This document shows positions 61,123 through 64,000 of a stretch of 64,000 nt of DNA, in pieces. The translations under genes were made by a program, and so were the position numbers. The stretch covers positions 3,528,501 through 3,592,500 of the forward strand of contig OZ037766.1 of NCBI GenBank assembly GCA_964035545.1, given 5' to 3'. This DNA comes from Bugula neritina. Its lineage: Eukaryota > Bryozoa > Gymnolaemata > Cheilostomatida > Bugulidae. The notes under the pieces are model-generated. The model had not been told where the DNA came from and did no database searches. It saw only the letters and a list, made by a program, of their open reading frames with translations. Position 1 is the first letter of the stretch. Each line of letters opens with the position of its first letter.

Positions 61123-64000
61123 AAATAAATAGATATACACCGCACAGCTTCAGATGATATAAAGCAGAGTCGATGTTAAGTGCTTATAATCAGTTAGGCA
61201 AAGCAGCTAAAATCATTAGAAAAGTTTATGGATGCGATGTTTATATGAATGTTTGGCAGTTTTGGTATTGATATTGCCCTTAATAGCACCATGTCTGGTA
61301 TTGTGAGACTCTGCAAAATGAAGGGAGAACCGGTCTTGGTCTATAGCGGCATTACCAGAAAGCATACGAAAGTACATTTTTTGGTCTGCATTGTCACGTC
61401 TTTGTGCAAGGCTATCCCAATTATAATTTGTCATGAGCTCAGTTATATGATTTCGTTTTCTCTTACAGAATGTCCACCTGAAGGCTTTTCTATTTATACC
61501 TTCTATGATGTTGATGTTTTTCAATTTAAATGGAGACCAGGTGTGGGTCGCAAATTCTAGTATAGGGCGACAGACTGTTTTATAAGCTATGGCTCTGGTT
61601 TTACTTTTAGCCTTTTTTAGACAGCGCATCAGCATGTGTAATAATTTATTAGCTTTTGAGCAAATGTTTATTATATGTTGATCGAATGACAGTTTATTAT
61701 CAATCGTGACACCAAGGTATAATACTTTGTCAACACATTGTAAGGGGTCATTATTCATGCTGTATTGAGACACTAGAGGATTTACAGTGGAGCGTTGAAT
61801 TGTCATATGCTCACATTTATTTATATTGAACTTCATCTGAGAACTGTCTGCCCAAGTTATAAGATGGTCTAAGTCATTTTGAAATAAACTAGAATCAGCA
61901 GGTGTTGTGATTGGTTTGTACAACAAGGAATCATCTGCATATAGTTTAAGCTTGCTGTTGGCTACCGCAGAGTGCATGTCATTTATGTACACATTAAATA
62001 ACAATGGTCCTAATACACTGCCTTGGGGCACTCCTGAGGTCACATGTCTAGTGGCCGATTTGACGTTGTTGACACAGACTGAAAGAAGACGGTTCTGAAG
62101 CCATGAAAAAATCCATTTGACAGTTTTATCAGCTATTCCGATATTTAGCAGTTTAACCTGTAGTTTATGGTGCGACACAACGTCAAAGGCCTTTGAAAAA
62201 TCCAAGACAGCGAGATCAACCGGTATCATTTCGTCAAAAAAATCTATAAATTCACTCACTGTATTCAACAACTGAGTATCGCAGCCATGATTTGTCCTGA
62301 AACCATGTTGGTGTGGGTAAAACAGGTCATTTGATTCGAGGAAACAGTTGATATTATGTGATACGATATGCTCGAAGATTTTGGATATGATAGAAGTGAG
62401 TGATATTGGCCTGTAATTCAGCGGGTCTGTACGACTTCCTTTCTTGAAGATCGGTACAATGTTTGCTGTTTTCCAGTCTTGTGGTGTCTGAGATGTATCG
62501 TAAAAGTACTGAAAAACTTTTGTCAGGGGCTCATATATATAATGTGCAAGATATTTTAGAAGTGCAGGAGAAAGCTCATCTGGGCCAGCACCTTTTCGTG
62601 GATCGAGTTTGGTGAGCTGTGTTAGGACTCCCCGAGGATCAAATTGTATAGGAGATGATATAGTTTGAGGTGGAATGCAGGGAGGGATATTACCATCATC
62701 AATAGAAAACACAGAAGCAAAGGAGTCCGCAAAAGATTCAGCTATAGCAGTATTGTTGTTAGGGGGGATGTTGTCTAGTTGGCGTACAGTATTTGAGCTG
62801 CCCTTTTTACTTGCTATGAACCGATAAAGAGGTTTTGAATCACCCTGCTCTAATGTATTGCATATGTGTTTGTTTATATAATTATTATAGTCCCTGTTAC
62901 ACAATTTCTTGCAGTACCGGGACTGGGTGGCATGTTTTAAAATGTTGTGCGGGGTGCGATCGTTAAGGCAAGCTAGGTGGAGGTGTTTTCTTTTTCTGAT
63001 CTCACTTTTAGTTTCTTGGGATATCCAGAGTTTTGATTTTTTCTTTCTAAATTTGTATGGGATATTGGAATGGGCTACCTGAAGTATTCCAGATTTGAGA
63101 TTATGCCATAACTGTTCAGCGCTACATTTCTTAGAGATATCTGAGGTGATTTTACAATGTAGGGAGTAACAGTCCACGGTGATGTTCGTTATGTCTGCCT
63201 TTTCAAACTGCCAATATGGCTTTGGTTTGGTTAGGGATGCTGTTCTTTTAATAACATTATCCGCCAACACATTGAAATTGATAATAAAATGGTCAGAGCA
63301 GGATGACTCAACTCGGGGGTTAGTGGTAGTTACATTTGTAACAACTAGATCAAGCGTATTACCTTTGTCGTGAGTAGGTTTATTGATAGCCTGAGAAAGA
63401 TTATTCGAAATTATAAAATCTACGAACAATTGATGCAAGTTAGTTTCTCTAGTTGTTTTAAGTACAGGCCTGCTACTATCATTCCAGTCAATGTCAGGTA
63501 GGTTAAAATCCCCAACCATAACAATGTTCGGATTGGTTTGATCATAATACCAATTTACTATATCTTCTACTTGTTTTATACAGGGTCTACGGTAATAGCA
63601 TGCAATAGTGAAAGAGTATCCACAGATTGATAAGTCAAGGGCAATGATTTCCCCAGGGTGTGAGACATTGATTCTACTAACAACAAAGGGACATTTATTG
63701 GATAGGCCTATAAGGACTCCACCTCCACGTCCTAGTCCGTCAGTTCGATCACGCCGGTACAGGGTGTAGTCTCTGGATAACTCATTATCGGAAACTGATG
63801 AATCTAGTTTTGTTTCACATAAGCAAAAGATATCTGGCGATTGCTGATCTAGTAGCATGGAAAGTTCATGTATTTTACCCCTGATACCATTACAATTCCA
63901 AGATATTACTTTTAACTCTTTTTGTTCTGCCATGATAGATGGAATGTCTAAATCGTGATGAGGAAAACGTCGCGCTAAACTCTCACTTTACCGCTTTATA
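61085..64000 (-). mobile_element. Non-LTR retrotransposon, 3' portion (5' end outside window)
   Basis: A LINE-type element on the minus strand. It comprises the endonuclease/reverse-transcriptase ORF, a ~80-bp 3' UTR and a tail of three to four ATTT units followed by ~30 T, with further TTTC units, as read on the element strand. ORF1, if present, would lie beyond 64000. The apurinic-type endonuclease plus RT places it among the Jockey/CR1/L2-like elements; the exact clade needs a tree. Confidence 0.93.
61216..63933 (-). CDS. Non-LTR retrotransposon endonuclease/reverse transcriptase (905 aa)
   Basis: An intact frame. The N-terminal endonuclease/exonuclease/phosphatase domain (~8-225) has SWNCNGIRGK, the catalytic E in CLCETKLD (~40), GDFN (~141) and SDH (~213). 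The reverse transcriptase domain (~430-690) has KGAGPDELSP, NYRPISLTSIISKIFE, QHGFR, LDFSKAFDVVSH, SGVPQGSVLGPLLFN and the catalytic YADD (~665-668). Further C-terminal are the thumb-like YLGVTIDNKLSF and a basic tail. No RNase H domain follows. It starts at the first ATG before the endonuclease. The element has no internal stops, so it is young or still active. Nothing ties it to the host genes. Confidence 0.96.
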   Translation of the reverse strand: MAEQKELKVISWNCNGIRGKIHELSMLLDQQSPDIFCLCETKLDSSVSDNELSRDYTLYRRDRTDGLGRGGGVLIGLSNKCPFVVSRINVSHPGEIIALDLSICGYSFTIACYYRRPCIKQVEDIVNWYYDQTNPNIVMVGDFNLPDIDWNDSSRPVLKTTRETNLHQLFVDFIISNNLSQAINKPTHDKGNTLDLVVTNVTTTNPRVESSCSDHFIINFNVLADNVIKRTASLTKPKPYWQFEKADITNITVDCYSLHCKITSDISKKCSAEQLWHNLKSGILQVAHSNIPYKFRKKKSKLWISQETKSEIRKRKHLHLACLNDRTPHNILKHATQSRYCKKLCNRDYNNYINKHICNTLEQGDSKPLYRFIASKKGSSNTVRQLDNIPPNNNTAIAESFADSFASVFSIDDGNIPPCIPPQTISSPIQFDPRGVLTQLTKLDPRKGAGPDELSPALLKYLAHYIYEPLTKVFQYFYDTSQTPQDWKTANIVPIFKKGSRTDPLNYRPISLTSIISKIFEHIVSHNINCFLESNDLFYPHQHGFRTNHGCDTQLLNTVSEFIDFFDEMIPVDLAVLDFSKAFDVVSHHKLQVKLLNIGIADKTVKWIFSWLQNRLLSVCVNNVKSATRHVTSGVPQGSVLGPLLFNVYINDMHSAVANSKLKLYADDSLLYKPITTPADSSLFQNDLDHLITWADSSQMKFNINKCEHMTIQRSTVNPLVSQYSMNNDPLQCVDKVLYLGVTIDNKLSFDQHIINICSKANKLLHMLMRCLKKAKSKTRAIAYKTVCRPILEFATHTWSPFKLKNINIIEGINRKAFRWTFCKRKRNHITELMTNYNWDSLAQRRDNADQKMYFRMLSGNAAIDQDRFSLHFAESHNTRHGAIKGNINTKTAKHSYKHRIHKLF

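Overview
The window is animal nuclear DNA: AT-rich, with spliced genes (GT-AG introns from under 100 bp to over 10 kb), dispersed transposons, a tRNA-derived SINE and many simple repeats. The recognisable genes are metazoan (huntingtin, CacyBP/SIP, a srGAP with F-BAR, RhoGAP and SH3 domains). None looks vertebrate: huntingtin has no glutamine tract, there is one srGAP, and there is an ACT-domain threonine dehydratase. I infer a marine-type invertebrate, possibly a lophotrochozoan, but nothing here fixes the phylum. There are no prokaryotic operons, CRISPR arrays or viral genomes.

Layout. 1-2575 (-): first five exons of huntingtin, running off the left edge. 3032-7531 (-): a complete, apparently intact Ty3/Gypsy-type LTR retrotransposon with identical 232-bp LTRs and a 5-bp target duplication, lying between the divergent huntingtin and CACYBP starts. 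8847-13407 (+): CACYBP in seven coding exons, with a MITE-like element in its last intron. 13995-15241 (-): a four-exon gene for a 179-residue coiled-coil protein I do not recognise, convergent with CACYBP. 15242-19193: intergenic and repeat-rich. 19194-46639 (+): a ~27-kb srGAP gene with two alternative first coding exons, a symmetric 53-codon cassette exon and a candidate 9-nt microexon. 47590-50658 (+): a small single-pass membrane protein, 5' end unresolved. 51895-59145 (-): a twelve-exon threonine/serine dehydratase with a C-terminal ACT-like domain. 59146-61080: repeat-rich spacer. 61085-64000 (-): 3' portion of a non-LTR retrotransposon with an intact 905-codon endonuclease/reverse-transcriptase ORF.

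The cellular genes are not a functional cluster. The srGAP links Rho-family GTPases to membrane shape, CacyBP/SIP is a co-chaperone and ubiquitin-ligase adaptor, huntingtin is a HEAT-repeat scaffold, and the dehydratase is an amino-acid catabolic enzyme. The strongest unusual signals are: (1) several long arrays with a strict period of three, A-N-T with a free middle base, a pattern that is its own reverse complement; (2) a 14-bp minisatellite whose units resemble 5' splice sites, ending 15 bp from a srGAP exon acceptor; (3) the alternative exons of srGAP; (4) the recent retrotransposon insertion in the huntingtin/CACYBP spacer. I saw no convincing wholly new multi-gene system. Exon boundaries were assigned by eye from reading frame, splice consensus and remembered family sequences.
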